44,188 nucleotides of DNA from Streptomyces sp. NRRL F-5630 (GTDB lineage Bacteria > Actinomycetota > Actinomycetes > Streptomycetales > Streptomycetaceae): assembly GCF_000719475.1 (NCBI RefSeq), contig NZ_JOGO01000093.1, positions 1-44,188 on the forward strand, given 5' to 3'. Shown piece by piece: positions 16,147 through 23,600 of this stretch. A program made the translations under genes and the position numbers. Position 1 is the first letter of the stretch; each line of letters opens with the position of its first letter. A model generated the notes under the pieces. It was given only the letters and a program-made list of their open reading frames with translations, did no database searches and had not been told where the DNA came from.

Positions 16147-16174
16147 AGTATCCGCCGGGTGCCCCGGAGTATCC
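16147..16174. promoter_or_regulatory. Direct repeat AGTATCC, 21-bp period, between XRE and ADH genes
   Basis: AGTATCC occurs at 16147-16153 and again at 16168-16174, exactly two helical turns apart, directly in front of the XRE start. It is a candidate operator for autoregulation and control of the divergent dehydrogenase (inference). Confidence 0.45.
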
Positions 16175-16334
16175 CTGTGAGCCTGTCCCCGCTGGTGGTA
16201 CGCACGGCAGGCGTACGCCCAAGGGGGGTCTGGGCCGGCGGCCCGGACCGCCGCACACTGGACGACGGCCCGCCCCCGCCTGGCGGGGCCCCCGCGCGGG
16301 CCGCGACGATCTACCACGGAGAGTGTTTCCCCGT

Positions 16335-17384
16335 ATGACCAGCCTGACCGCCATCCCCGCCTACGCCGCACCCGCGCCCAAGGCGCCCCTGGAGCGCACC
16401 ACCATCGCGCGCCGGCCGGTCGGCCCGCACGACGTCCTCATCGAGATCAAGTACGCGGGCATCTGCCACTCCGACATCCACCAGGCCCGCGAGGGCTGGG
16501 GCAAGGGCATCTTCCCGATGGTCCCCGGCCACGAGATCGCCGGCATCGTCACCGCGACGGGCTCCGCCGTCACGCGCTACGCGGTCGGCGACCGCGTCGG
16601 CGTCGGCTGCTTCGTCGACTCCTGCCGTGAGTGCGAGTACTGCGAGCAGGGCCTGGAGCAGTACTGCGTGCAGGGCACCGTCGCCACGTACAACGGCCGC
16701 GAGAAGAACGGCGAGCCCACCTACGGCGGCTACTCCACCCACCTCGTCGTCGACGAGGGGTACGCCGTGCGCATCCCCGAGGGCATCGGGCTCGACGAGG
16801 CGGCGCCGCTGCTGTGCGCGGGCATCACGACGTACTCGCCGCTGCGGCACTGGAACGCGGGCCCCGGCAAGCGCGTCGCCGTCGTCGGCCTCGGCGGCCT
16901 CGGGCACATGGCCGTCAAGCTCGCCGCCGCGATGGGCGCCGAGGTCACCGTCCTGAGCCAGTCGCTGCGCAAGAAGGACGACGGGCTGCGGCTCGGCGCC
17001 ACGCACTACCGCGCGACAAGCGACGAGGCCACGTTCGAGGAGCTGCGCGGCAGCTTCGACCTGATCCTCTGCACGGTCAGCGCCCCGCTGCCGCTCGGCT
17101 CCTACCTCGGCCTGCTCCGCGTGGACGGCGCCTTCGTCAACGTCGGCGCCCCCGAGGAGCCGAACTCGCTCAACATGTTCTCGCTCATCGCCGGGCGCAA
17201 GACCCTCGCGGGCTCCTCGATCGGCGGCATCCCCGAGACGCAGGAGATGCTCGACTTCTGTGCCGAGCACCACCTGGGCGCGGACATCGAGGTCATCCGC
17301 GCGGACCAGATCAACGAGGCGTACGAGCGCGTCCTCGCGAGCGACGTCCGCTACCGCTTCGTGATCGACACGGCGACGATCTGA
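16335..17384 (+). CDS. Zinc-dependent NAD(P) alcohol dehydrogenase (cinnamyl-ADH-like)
   Basis: 349 aa of the medium-chain dehydrogenase family. The catalytic zinc ligands Cys44, His66-Glu67 and Cys161 are all present. The structural zinc cysteines 97, 100, 103 and 111 sit in [16 protein letters not shown]. The Rossmann motif GLGGLG is at 185-190. The pattern GHEIAGIV with [12 protein letters not shown] is typical of YahK/AdhC-like aldehyde reductases, which reduce a broad range of aldehydes with NADPH; the substrate is not determined here. It is divergent from an XRE regulator. The ribosome site is weak (GGAG about 13 bases upstream). Confidence 0.93.
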   Translation: MTSLTAIPAYAAPAPKAPLERTTIARRPVGPHDVLIEIKYAGICHSDIHQAREGWGKGIFPMVPGHEIAGIVTATGSAVTRYAVGDRVGVGCFVDSCRECEYCEQGLEQYCVQGTVATYNGREKNGEPTYGGYSTHLVVDEGYAVRIPEGIGLDEAAPLLCAGITTYSPLRHWNAGPGKRVAVVGLGGLGHMAVKLAAAMGAEVTVLSQSLRKKDDGLRLGATHYRATSDEATFEELRGSFDLILCTVSAPLPLGSYLGLLRVDGAFVNVGAPEEPNSLNMFSLIAGRKTLAGSSIGGIPETQEMLDFCAEHHLGADIEVIRADQINEAYERVLASDVRYRFVIDTATI

Positions 17385-17400
17385 CGCGACGGGCCGGGAC

Positions 17401-17440
17401 GAGGGGCGGGGGCGGGGCCGAGGCCGCGCCCCCGCCCCTC
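17401..17440 (+). terminator. Alcohol dehydrogenase terminator
   Basis: A 14-bp perfect stem (17401-17414 with 17427-17440) with a 12-nt loop that can partly pair itself, 17 bases after the stop codon. It may also stop the convergent gene ending at 17537. Confidence 0.7.
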
Positions 17441-17536
17441 ACCCGCTTCCGCCCGGCGTCGGCCCACCGCCCGCAGCCCCCGGGCCACACCCGGCCTCAG
17501 GGCCCGCCGGGGCGCGGGACCCGCCGCCCCGCGCCC

Positions 17537-18643
17537 TCATCGCGTCAGCGTCGCCGGGTTGCCGCCGTTCGCCTCGTAGCCCGCCACCGCCAGAGCCCGG
17601 TAGAGCGCGTACTCGGCGGCCGGGTCCTCACTCAGGGTCCAGGGGAGGGCGCCCACGTAGCCGTCGACGCGGACGACCTGCTCCATCGCCTCGCTCCACC
17701 GCCTCCCCTGGACGAGGAAGCGCAGCAGGAGGTGGCGGACGAGGGGGGCCGCCGGGTCGTCGTGACGGACCGAGCGGACCGCGTACAGCGCGCCGTGCAG
17801 CGCCCGCTTGACCACCGCCGTGTCGTGGAAGTCCTGGACGAGGACCACGTCCTCCATGTGGTCGAAGAGCGAGAAGAGCGGCAGCGCCGCGAGCAGCGAA
17901 CCGCGCGGGGCGCGCGCGGCGGCGGCCTGCGCGAAGGAGTCCGCGAAGTCGGCCGAGCCGTGCCACTTCGCGCTCCAGTACGACAGCGCCGCGAGGTGCG
18001 CGCCCATGTGGGCGGGCGCGACGTCGAGGATCTTCAGCCACAGCCGCTCGAAGTCCTCGTGGCTCTCGCCGAGCCCGCGCGCGACCGCGAGCCGCGTGAT
18101 GTGCGGCACGGGATCGCCGGGCGCGAGGAGCGCCGCCTGCTCGCAGGCCGCGCGCGCCTCCTCCAGGATGATCCGGAACTCGTCCGTGCCCACCGTCGAG
18201 GTCCGCCACGCCTGCTGGACGAGGAACTCCGCGTGCACCGCCGCCGCCCCCGCGTCCTTGGGGGCCTCCGCGCGCCACGTCCGCAGCCAGCGCCCGCCCT
18301 CGCCCGGGTGCCCCGCCAGCTCCAGCGAGGCCGCCCCCGCGAACGCCTGGACGCGCTGCCAGCGCAGCTCGCCGTGCTTGTCCGTGCCCGCGAGCAGCCG
18401 GGCCGCCGCCTGCCAGTCCTGCCCGCCCTGCACGGCCCGCAGCGTACGCAGCAGCTCGTCGTCGGGCCCCGGCAGGCGCACGTCCAGCTCCTCCTGGGGC
18501 ACGAAGCCGTACGCGGCCGGGTCGGCGGCGTCCGGGTCCCCGGGCCGCGCCAGGCGTATCCCGCCGGCACCGCGCCTGCGGAGCACGGAGGCCACGACGG
18601 CGCCGATCAAGAGGACCCCGAACAGGGACCAGAGAATCTCCAT
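17537..18643 (-). CDS. Membrane-tethered helical-repeat (TPR-like) protein, unknown function
   Basis: 368 aa. One N-terminal membrane helix (LWSLFGVLLIGAVVASVL) is followed by RRRG, so the bulk is predicted cytoplasmic. The rest is rich in Ala/Leu/Arg and reads as paired amphipathic helices (VQGGQDWQAAARLLAGT, AVHAEFLVQQAWRTS, EARAACEQAALLAPGDP), as in TPR or Sel1-like solenoids. I do not recognise a named family. Its position upstream of metB, convergent with the dehydrogenase, matches a conserved hypothetical in related genomes (recalled). No strong Shine-Dalgarno precedes ATG 18643. Confidence 0.75.
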   Translation of the reverse strand: MEILWSLFGVLLIGAVVASVLRRRGAGGIRLARPGDPDAADPAAYGFVPQEELDVRLPGPDDELLRTLRAVQGGQDWQAAARLLAGTDKHGELRWQRVQAFAGAASLELAGHPGEGGRWLRTWRAEAPKDAGAAAVHAEFLVQQAWRTSTVGTDEFRIILEEARAACEQAALLAPGDPVPHITRLAVARGLGESHEDFERLWLKILDVAPAHMGAHLAALSYWSAKWHGSADFADSFAQAAAARAPRGSLLAALPLFSLFDHMEDVVLVQDFHDTAVVKRALHGALYAVRSVRHDDPAAPLVRHLLLRFLVQGRRWSEAMEQVVRVDGYVGALPWTLSEDPAAEYALYRALAVAGYEANGGNPATLTR

Positions 18644-18799
18644 ACCAACAGCGAACCAGACCGTGAGACGAATGGGCCAACCTCACCTCAAGAACGTGCC
18701 AAGGCGGCGTCAAGTGCCCGTACCGCCCGTCTTCTCGAAAACGCTGCCGGACGCCCGTCCGGCACCCGGGCCGTCGCGGGGGCACTACGCTCGGTGCGC

Positions 18800-19948
18800 A
18801 TGACCGACAGGTACAACAACTTCGAGACCGTGGCGATCCATGCGGGGAACACCGCCGATCCCCTCACCGGGGCCGTGGTCCCGCCGATCTACCAGGTGTC
18901 GACCTACAAGCAGGACGGCGTGGGCGGGCTGCGCGGCGGCTACGAGTACAGCCGCAGCGCCAATCCGACCCGCACCGCGCTGGAGGAGAACCTCGCGGCC
19001 CTGGAGGGCGGCCGGCGCGGGCTCGCCTTCGCCTCCGGGCTCGCCGCCGAGGACTGCCTGCTGCGCACGCTCCTCGCCCCGGGCGACCACGTCGTCATCC
19101 CCGACGACGCCTACGGCGGCACCTTCCGCCTCTTCGCGAAGGTCGCGAGCCGCTGGGGAGTCGACTTCTCGGTGGCCGACACCTCGGACCCGTCCGCCGT
19201 GCGCGCCGCGCTCACGGACCGCACGAAGGCCGTGTGGGTCGAGACCCCCTCGAACCCGCTCCTCGGCATCACCGACATCGCCGCCGTCGCGGCCGTCGCC
19301 CACGAGGCCGGGGCGAAGCTCGTCGTCGACAACACCTTCGCGAGCCCCTACCTCCAGCAGCCCCTCGCGCTCGGCGCCGACATCGTCGTGCACTCCATGA
19401 CGAAGTACATGGGCGGCCACTCCGACGTCGTCGGCGGCGCCCTCGTCGTCTCGGACGAGACCCTCGCCGAGGAACTCGCCTACCACCAGAACGCGATGGG
19501 CGCCGTCGCCGGGCCCTTCGACGCCTGGCTCGTGCTGCGCGGCATCAAGACCCTCGCGGTGCGCATGGACCGCCACAGCGAGAACGCCGCCCGCGTCGCC
19601 GAGATGCTCACGCGCCACCCCAAGGTGACCCGCGTCCTCTACCCGGGCCTGCCCGAGCACCCGGGCCACGAGATCGCCGCGAAGCAGATGCGGTCCTTCG
19701 GCGGGATGGTGTCCTTCCAGGTCGCGGGCGGCGAGGAGGCGGCGGTCGCGGTGTGCGACCGCGCGAAGCTCTTCACGCTCGGCGAGTCCCTCGGCGGCGT
19801 CGAATCGCTCCTGGAGCACCCGGGGCGCATGACCCATGCCTCGGCGGCGGGCTCCCCGCTGGAGGTCCCGGCCGACCTCGTGCGCCTCTCGGTGGGCATC
19901 GAGAACGCCGACGACCTCCTCGACGACCTGCGCCAGGCCCTGGGCTAG
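18800..19948 (+). CDS. metB: Cystathionine gamma-synthase
   Basis: 382-aa PLP enzyme of the Cys/Met metabolism family. It joins an O-acylhomoserine with cysteine to cystathionine (methionine synthesis / transsulfuration). Seen: YEYSRSANPTR, the glycine-rich FASGLAAEDCLLR, DDAYGGTFRL, VDNTFASPYLQQP and the PLP lysine in SMTKYMGGHSDVVGG (Lys202). ESLGGVESLLEHP near the C-terminus is also typical. Lyase (MetC) activity cannot be excluded from sequence alone. No Shine-Dalgarno precedes ATG 18800; TACGCT at 18786-18791 would place the mRNA 5' end almost at the ATG. The 3' end converges with the small membrane gene across a shared hairpin. Confidence 0.93.
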   Translation: MTDRYNNFETVAIHAGNTADPLTGAVVPPIYQVSTYKQDGVGGLRGGYEYSRSANPTRTALEENLAALEGGRRGLAFASGLAAEDCLLRTLLAPGDHVVIPDDAYGGTFRLFAKVASRWGVDFSVADTSDPSAVRAALTDRTKAVWVETPSNPLLGITDIAAVAAVAHEAGAKLVVDNTFASPYLQQPLALGADIVVHSMTKYMGGHSDVVGGALVVSDETLAEELAYHQNAMGAVAGPFDAWLVLRGIKTLAVRMDRHSENAARVAEMLTRHPKVTRVLYPGLPEHPGHEIAAKQMRSFGGMVSFQVAGGEEAAVAVCDRAKLFTLGESLGGVESLLEHPGRMTHASAAGSPLEVPADLVRLSVGIENADDLLDDLRQALG

Positions 19949-19964
19949 GACGTCTCCCGGAGGC

Positions 19965-20004
19965 TGACCACTCCCTCACCAGCGCGGATACGAAGGAGTG
20001 GTCA
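19965..20004. terminator. Bidirectional hairpin at the 3' ends of metB and the small membrane gene
   Basis: TGACCACTCC (19965-19974) pairs perfectly with GGAGTGGTCA (19995-20004). The right part lies inside the last codons of the small membrane gene. The position between two convergent genes fits a shared terminator; the 20-nt loop is long. Confidence 0.45.
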
Positions 20005-20230
20005 CCTCCTCGGGCACGGCCCACGGTCGCGCCCGGGCCGCCCACACCGCGAAGACGAGCACCGCGCAGCACAGCAGCACCCACCCCGCCCGCCGCAGCC
20101 GCGCCCGCCGCAGCCGCGTGCGGCGCCCCCTCCGCGCCGCCTCGGCCGCCAGCCCCGCGGGCACCAGGGGCACGGCCAGCCCCGCGAGGACGTCCCGTAC
20201 CCGCGCCTCCTCGCGGTCCGCGAGACTCAC
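19976..20230 (-). CDS. Small single-pass membrane protein paired with the sigma-like gene
   Basis: 84 aa with a GTG start that overlaps the TGA of the upstream sigma-like gene (GTGA), a sign of translational coupling. The N-terminal ~48 residues are charged and probably cytoplasmic, with a strongly basic run (RRGRRTRLRRARLRRA). One helix (GWVLLCCAVLVFAVWAA) and a short outer tail (~18 residues) follow. Architecture and coupling suggest a membrane partner or anti-sigma-like protein (inference). It lacks a zinc-binding anti-sigma motif. Confidence 0.6.
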   Translation of the reverse strand: MSLADREEARVRDVLAGLAVPLVPAGLAAEAARRGRRTRLRRARLRRAGWVLLCCAVLVFAVWAARARPWAVPEEVTTPSYPRW

Positions 20231-20742
20231 GGCTCCGCCCCGGAGACCGGCGGACGCGCCACGAGGTGCGTTCCCCGCGCGCACAGCAGCCGCACCCGGC
20301 CGACGGAGAGCCCGAGCAACGCGGCCACCTGCTCCTCGGCGACGCCCTCGTGCAGCCGCAGCACGAGGACGAGCCGCACCCGTGCGGGCAGCGCGGCCAG
20401 CGGGCCGCGACCGCGGCGCCTTCGGTACCAGGAGGAGCGGAGGACGAGCGCGACGAGCGCGGCGCGCGTGTGGTCGTAGGGGTCGCCGTCCTCCAGCCGG
20501 TCCCAGACGGCGCAGGTACGGGCGAGGGCGCGCCGCAGGAGCGCGAGGGCGAGCGGCGCGGCGGGCGCCGCACGGGTGGGCCCGGTGCCGGAGGGTTCGG
20601 GGCCGGGCGGCTGTCCCGCCTCGCCCGTCAGGAGCGCCGCGGTGCGCAGCAGTCTGGGCGCGGCCCCGCCGACGTACGCGGCGAACTCGCGCGCGTCGTC
20701 CGGTCGCCGCCGCCGTGCCGCCGCCCGTCCCGCCGAGGCCAC
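20227..20742 (-). CDS. Diverged ECF (SigE-family-like) sigma factor
   Basis: About 171 aa. The order resembles the Streptomyces SigE-family ECF group: region 2-like EFAAYVGGAAPRLLRTAALL, a linker, RRALARTCAVWDRLEDGDPY, then ALVLRSSWYRRRR, LPARVRLVLVLRLHEGV and the region-4 helix-turn-helix EEQVAALLGLSVGRVRLL. The usual region 2.2 motif (AEDLVQE-like) is missing and replaced by a Pro/Gly-rich loop, so RNA polymerase binding may be impaired or altered. The start is uncertain: GTG 20742 lies directly after the poly-G tract (on this strand), which would act as the ribosome site. The 5' part overlaps the 3' part of the MarR frame. Confidence 0.6.
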   Translation of the reverse strand: MASAGRAAARRRRPDDAREFAAYVGGAAPRLLRTAALLTGEAGQPPGPEPSGTGPTRAAPAAPLALALLRRALARTCAVWDRLEDGDPYDHTRAALVALVLRSSWYRRRRGRGPLAALPARVRLVLVLRLHEGVAEEQVAALLGLSVGRVRLLCARGTHLVARPPVSGAEP

Positions 20743-21314
20743 CCGTCCCCCCCCCCCCCCCCCCCCCCCCCCCGCCCCCCCCCCCCACCCCACGGGCCGG
20801 GCGGGGGAGGGGGGGGCTCGTCCGCCGTCCGCTCCTCGCGCGGCACGGCGCCCTGCGGTCCCGCCTGGCGGCGCAGGAGCGCGCCGTTGAAGCGGCCGAG
20901 GAGTTCGGTGAAGGTCTCGCGGTCCTCGTGGGTCCAGTCCGCGGTCAGCTCGGCCATCAGCGCGCGCCGGGAGGCCCGTACCTCCGCGAGCCGTGCCTCG
21001 CCGCGCGGCGAGAGGCGCAGCACGACCGCCCGCCCGTCCTCGGGGTGCGAGGTGCGCTTGACGAGGCCCGTGTCCACGAGCGGGGCGACCTGGCGGGTCA
21101 CCGTCGAGGAGTCGATGCCCATGCTCGCGGCGAGCGCCTTGACCCCCATGGGGCCTTCGGAGTCGAGCCGGTTGAGCAGGAGGTACGCGGCGCGGTCCAT
21201 CGAGTTCCGCACCTGCCCCACCCCGCCGAGGCGGGTCTGTTCGGCACGCCGCGCGAAGACCGCGACGGAGTGCTGGAGGGTTTCGAGCAGACCGGATTCG
21301 CTCGTGGTCGTCAT
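20628..21314 (-). CDS. MarR-family transcriptional regulator with low-complexity tail
   Basis: About 228 aa. Residues ~10-150 are a complete MarR winged-helix repressor: FARRAEQTRLGGVGQVRNS, RAAYLLLNRLDSEGPMGVK, the recognition helix SSTVTRQVAPLVDTGLV, wing RTSHPEDGRAVVLRLSPRG, and a dimerisation helix ending DRETFTELLGRFNGALL. After residue ~170 the frame runs through Pro and Gly strings encoded by the homopolymer tract, then ~40 unconserved residues. Divergent orientation to a DrrA/DrrB-type exporter suggests it represses that pump. ATG 21314 (MTTTSES) or 21332 could be the start; neither has a good ribosome site. Confidence 0.85.
   Translation of the reverse strand: MTTTSESGLLETLQHSVAVFARRAEQTRLGGVGQVRNSMDRAAYLLLNRLDSEGPMGVKALAASMGIDSSTVTRQVAPLVDTGLVKRTSHPEDGRAVVLRLSPRGEARLAEVRASRRALMAELTADWTHEDRETFTELLGRFNGALLRRQAGPQGAVPREERTADEPPPPPPGPWGGGGGRGGGGGGGGDGWPRRDGRRHGGGDRTTRASSPRTSAGPRPDCCAPRRS
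20747..20791. repeat. Poly-C/poly-G tract: 27 C, G, 12 C, A, 4 C
   Basis: On the + strand, 27 consecutive C (20747-20773), a G, 12 C (20775-20786), an A and 4 C. It lies inside the MarR reading frame and directly before the sigma-like start. Its true length is hard to sequence and assemble and may vary between cells. Reading-frame effects of length changes are described under findings. Confidence 0.9.
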
Positions 21315-21459
21315 GTCCGGAGATGTGGGCATGGCCGGGGCTCACTTCACGCTTGGTGGCTGGTTGGGGGACAGCGTACGCGGCTCCGCCGCCACAGTGA
21401 CCGGGGGTGCGTAAACCAAAGGCAGGTCATTTTTTGCTCATGGGACCTTGACGCGGCGC

Positions 21460-21472
21460 TTGCCCCGGGCAA
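21460..21472. promoter_or_regulatory. Inverted repeat TTGCCC-C-GGGCAA between MarR and ABC genes
   Basis: A perfect 6-bp inverted repeat with a 1-bp spacer, just downstream of the -35-like TTGACG (21448-21453) on the exporter side. It is a candidate MarR operator placed to block exporter transcription (inference). Confidence 0.4.
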
Positions 21473-21607
21473 ATCGGTTCATATGGCACGCACTGCCGTC
21501 GGGCCGTACCGGTGCCCCGTCCGCCCCCGTTCGCCGCACCCGTCGTGCGCGCCGCCGGACGCCCGGTGATGCTGGGCGGAGGACGGCAGGAGCGGACGGG
21601 GGAGCGT

Positions 21608-22687
21608 GTGAGCGGAGTCGTGCACGCCGAAGGGCTCGTGAAGACCTTCGGCTCGGTGAAGGCGCTCGACGGCGTCGATCTCGACGTGCCCGAGGGGACT
21701 GTACTCGGACTCCTCGGCCCGAACGGCGCCGGGAAGACGACCGCGGTCCAGTGCCTGACGACGCTCCTGCGCCCCGACGCGGGCACCGCGACCGTCGCGG
21801 GCTTCGACGTCGTCGAGCGGCCGCACGACGTGCGCCGCGTGATCGGGCTGTCCGGGCAGTTCGCCGCCGTCGACGAGTACCTGACGGGGCGCGAGAACCT
21901 GGAGATGGTCGGCAGGCTCTACCAGCTCAGGGCCAAGGCGGCGAAGGCGCGGGCCGCCGAACTCCTCGAACAGTTCCACCTGGCCGGGGCGGCCGACCGC
22001 ACCGCCAAGACCTACAGCGGCGGGATGCGCCGTCGCCTCGACCTCGCCGCCGCGCTCGTCGTCAAGCCACCCGTCATGTTCATGGACGAGCCGACGACGG
22101 GCCTCGACCCGACCAACCGGCAGGAACTGTGGGACGTCATCCAGGACCTCGTCGCGGGCGGCACGACGATGCTGCTCACGACGCAGTACCTGGAGGAGGC
22201 CGACCACCTCGCGCACGACATCTGCGTCATCGACCACGGCCGCGTCATCGCGCGCGGCACCTCGGACGAGCTGAAGGCGCAGATCGGCGGGGAGCGCGTG
22301 GAACTCGTGGTGCACGACCCCGCGCGCATGGAGGAGGCGGCCGAGGTCCTCTCCCGCGTCGCCGTCCCCGAGGCCGGTGCGGACGCGGTGACGCGCGAGG
22401 CCCACACGCGCGGGCTCACGGTCCCGGTTCGGGGCGGGGCCGGGCTGCTCGTCGAGGTGATCCGCGAACTCGACACGCGGGGCATCGCGATCGACGACAT
22501 CGGCCTGCGCCGCCCGACCCTCGACGACGTCTTCATCAGCCTGACGGGCCACGTGGCGGAGGGGGACGCGGAGCGGGGGAGCGCCGGGGGCGGGGACGAG
22601 GGGGACGGCGCCGCCGCGGGCGGGCGCGAGGGGGACGGCGCCGCCGCGGGCGGGCGCGAGGCCGACGGCAAGGAGCAGACCCCATGA
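21608..22687 (+). CDS. DrrA-type ABC exporter ATP-binding protein
   Basis: 359 aa with Walker A GPNGAGKTT, signature TYSGGMRRRLD, Walker B MFMDEPTTGLDP and switch TTQYLEEAD. The C-terminal extension (GRVIARGTSDELKAQIGG ... RRPTLDDVFISLTG) is diagnostic of the daunorubicin-resistance DrrA group, which powers export of hydrophobic drugs or lipids. The last ~30 residues are a Gly/Ala/Glu/Asp linker containing a perfect 10-residue duplication. GTG 21608 follows GGGGGAG closely; ATG 21569 is an alternative. The stop overlaps the permease start (ATGA), so the two genes are coupled. Confidence 0.93.
   Translation: MSGVVHAEGLVKTFGSVKALDGVDLDVPEGTVLGLLGPNGAGKTTAVQCLTTLLRPDAGTATVAGFDVVERPHDVRRVIGLSGQFAAVDEYLTGRENLEMVGRLYQLRAKAAKARAAELLEQFHLAGAADRTAKTYSGGMRRRLDLAAALVVKPPVMFMDEPTTGLDPTNRQELWDVIQDLVAGGTTMLLTTQYLEEADHLAHDICVIDHGRVIARGTSDELKAQIGGERVELVVHDPARMEEAAEVLSRVAVPEAGADAVTREAHTRGLTVPVRGGAGLLVEVIRELDTRGIAIDDIGLRRPTLDDVFISLTGHVAEGDAERGSAGGGDEGDGAAAGGREGDGAAAGGREADGKEQTP
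22601..22660 (+). repeat. 30-bp perfect tandem duplication in the DrrA-like tail
   Basis: Bases 22601-22630 are repeated exactly at 22631-22660. The length keeps the frame and encodes two copies of GDGAAAGGRE, in the linker just before the coupled permease start. Confidence 0.85.
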
Positions 22688-23490
22688 GCGCCGTGTCCGA
22701 CTCGCTGGTGATCGCCAGGCGCAACCTGATCAGGATGACCCGCATCCCGGAAGTGGTGCTGTTCAACATCATCCAGCCGGTGATGTTCGTGATCCTCTTC
22801 ACGTACGTCTTCGGCGGCTCGATCAAGATCGGTCCCACCACGAGCCAGGACGTGTACAAGAACTTCCTGATGGCGGGCATCTTCGCGCAGACCGTCACCT
22901 TCGCCACGGCGGGCTCGGCGGCCGGGATCGCCGACGACATGCAGAAGGGCATCGTCGACCGCTTCCGGTCACTGCCGATGACGCGCGGCTCGGTCCTCAC
23001 CGGCCGCACGGTCGCCGACCTCGTGCAGACGGCGGTGACGCTCGCCGTGCTCGCGGCGGTGGGCCTCGCGGTCGGGTGGCGGCCCGGTTCGGCCGAGCCG
23101 ACGAACGCCGGCAAGATCCTCGCCGGCTTCGGCCTGCTGCTGTTCTTCGGCTACGCCTTCACCTGGATCGGCGCGCTCATCGGCCTGTCGGTACGGACCC
23201 CGGAGGCCGCGACGTCCGGCGGCATCATCTGGCTCTTCCCGGTCACGTTCGTGTCGAACGCCTTCGTCGACACGCGCCAGATGACCCCGTGGCTGCGCCA
23301 CATCGCCGACTGGAACCCCTTCAGCGCGACCGTGCAGGCGTGCCGCCAGCTCTTCGGCGACCCCGGGGTCTCGCCCTCGTCCGCGTGGCCGATGCAGCAG
23401 CCGGTGTGGGCCTCGCTCCTGTACTCGGCGCTCATCGTCGTGGTCTTCCGCACCCTGGCGGTGCGGAAGTTCCACCGGGCGGACGGCTGA
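22684..23490 (+). CDS. DrrB-type ABC-2 exporter permease
   Basis: 268 aa, six predicted membrane helices of the ABC-2 family. The N-terminal RRNLIRMTRIPEVVLFNIIQP precedes the first helix. The family motifs GIVDRFRSLPMTRGSVLTGR (the cytoplasmic loop between helices 2 and 3) and FVDTRQMTPWLRHIADWNPFS are clear. It forms the pump with the DrrA-like ATPase whose stop codon it overlaps. The substrate is unknown; the divergent MarR suggests induction by a small toxic compound. Confidence 0.92.
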   Translation: MSAVSDSLVIARRNLIRMTRIPEVVLFNIIQPVMFVILFTYVFGGSIKIGPTTSQDVYKNFLMAGIFAQTVTFATAGSAAGIADDMQKGIVDRFRSLPMTRGSVLTGRTVADLVQTAVTLAVLAAVGLAVGWRPGSAEPTNAGKILAGFGLLLFFGYAFTWIGALIGLSVRTPEAATSGGIIWLFPVTFVSNAFVDTRQMTPWLRHIADWNPFSATVQACRQLFGDPGVSPSSAWPMQQPVWASLLYSALIVVVFRTLAVRKFHRADG

Positions 23491-23530
23491 GGACGCCACG
23501 GCGAGGACGCCACGGCGAGGACGCCACGGC
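23489..23530. repeat. Three 14-bp perfect tandem repeats starting at the permease stop
   Basis: The unit GAGGACGCCACGGC occurs at 23489-23502, 23503-23516 and 23517-23530, its first two bases being the end of the permease stop codon. It leads straight into the terminator stem. Confidence 0.85.
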
Positions 23531-23532
23531 GA

Positions 23533-23575
23533 AGGGCCCGCCCCGCGCCGTCCGTACGGCGGCGGGGCGGGCCCT
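23533..23575. terminator. Bidirectional terminator between DrrB-like gene and greA
   Basis: A 14-bp perfect stem (23533-23546 with 23562-23575) that continues inward after a one-base bulge (GCCG with CGGC). It sits between the convergent permease and greA genes and should serve both. Confidence 0.8.
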
Positions 23576-23600
23576 GTGCGCGAGGGGCGCGGGCGGGGCG

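Noticed and set aside
21424..21448. AGGTC...GACCT inverted repeat as MarR operator
   Set aside because: The 15-bp spacing is too wide for a usual MarR site; the TTGCCC/GGGCAA repeat nearby is a better candidate.
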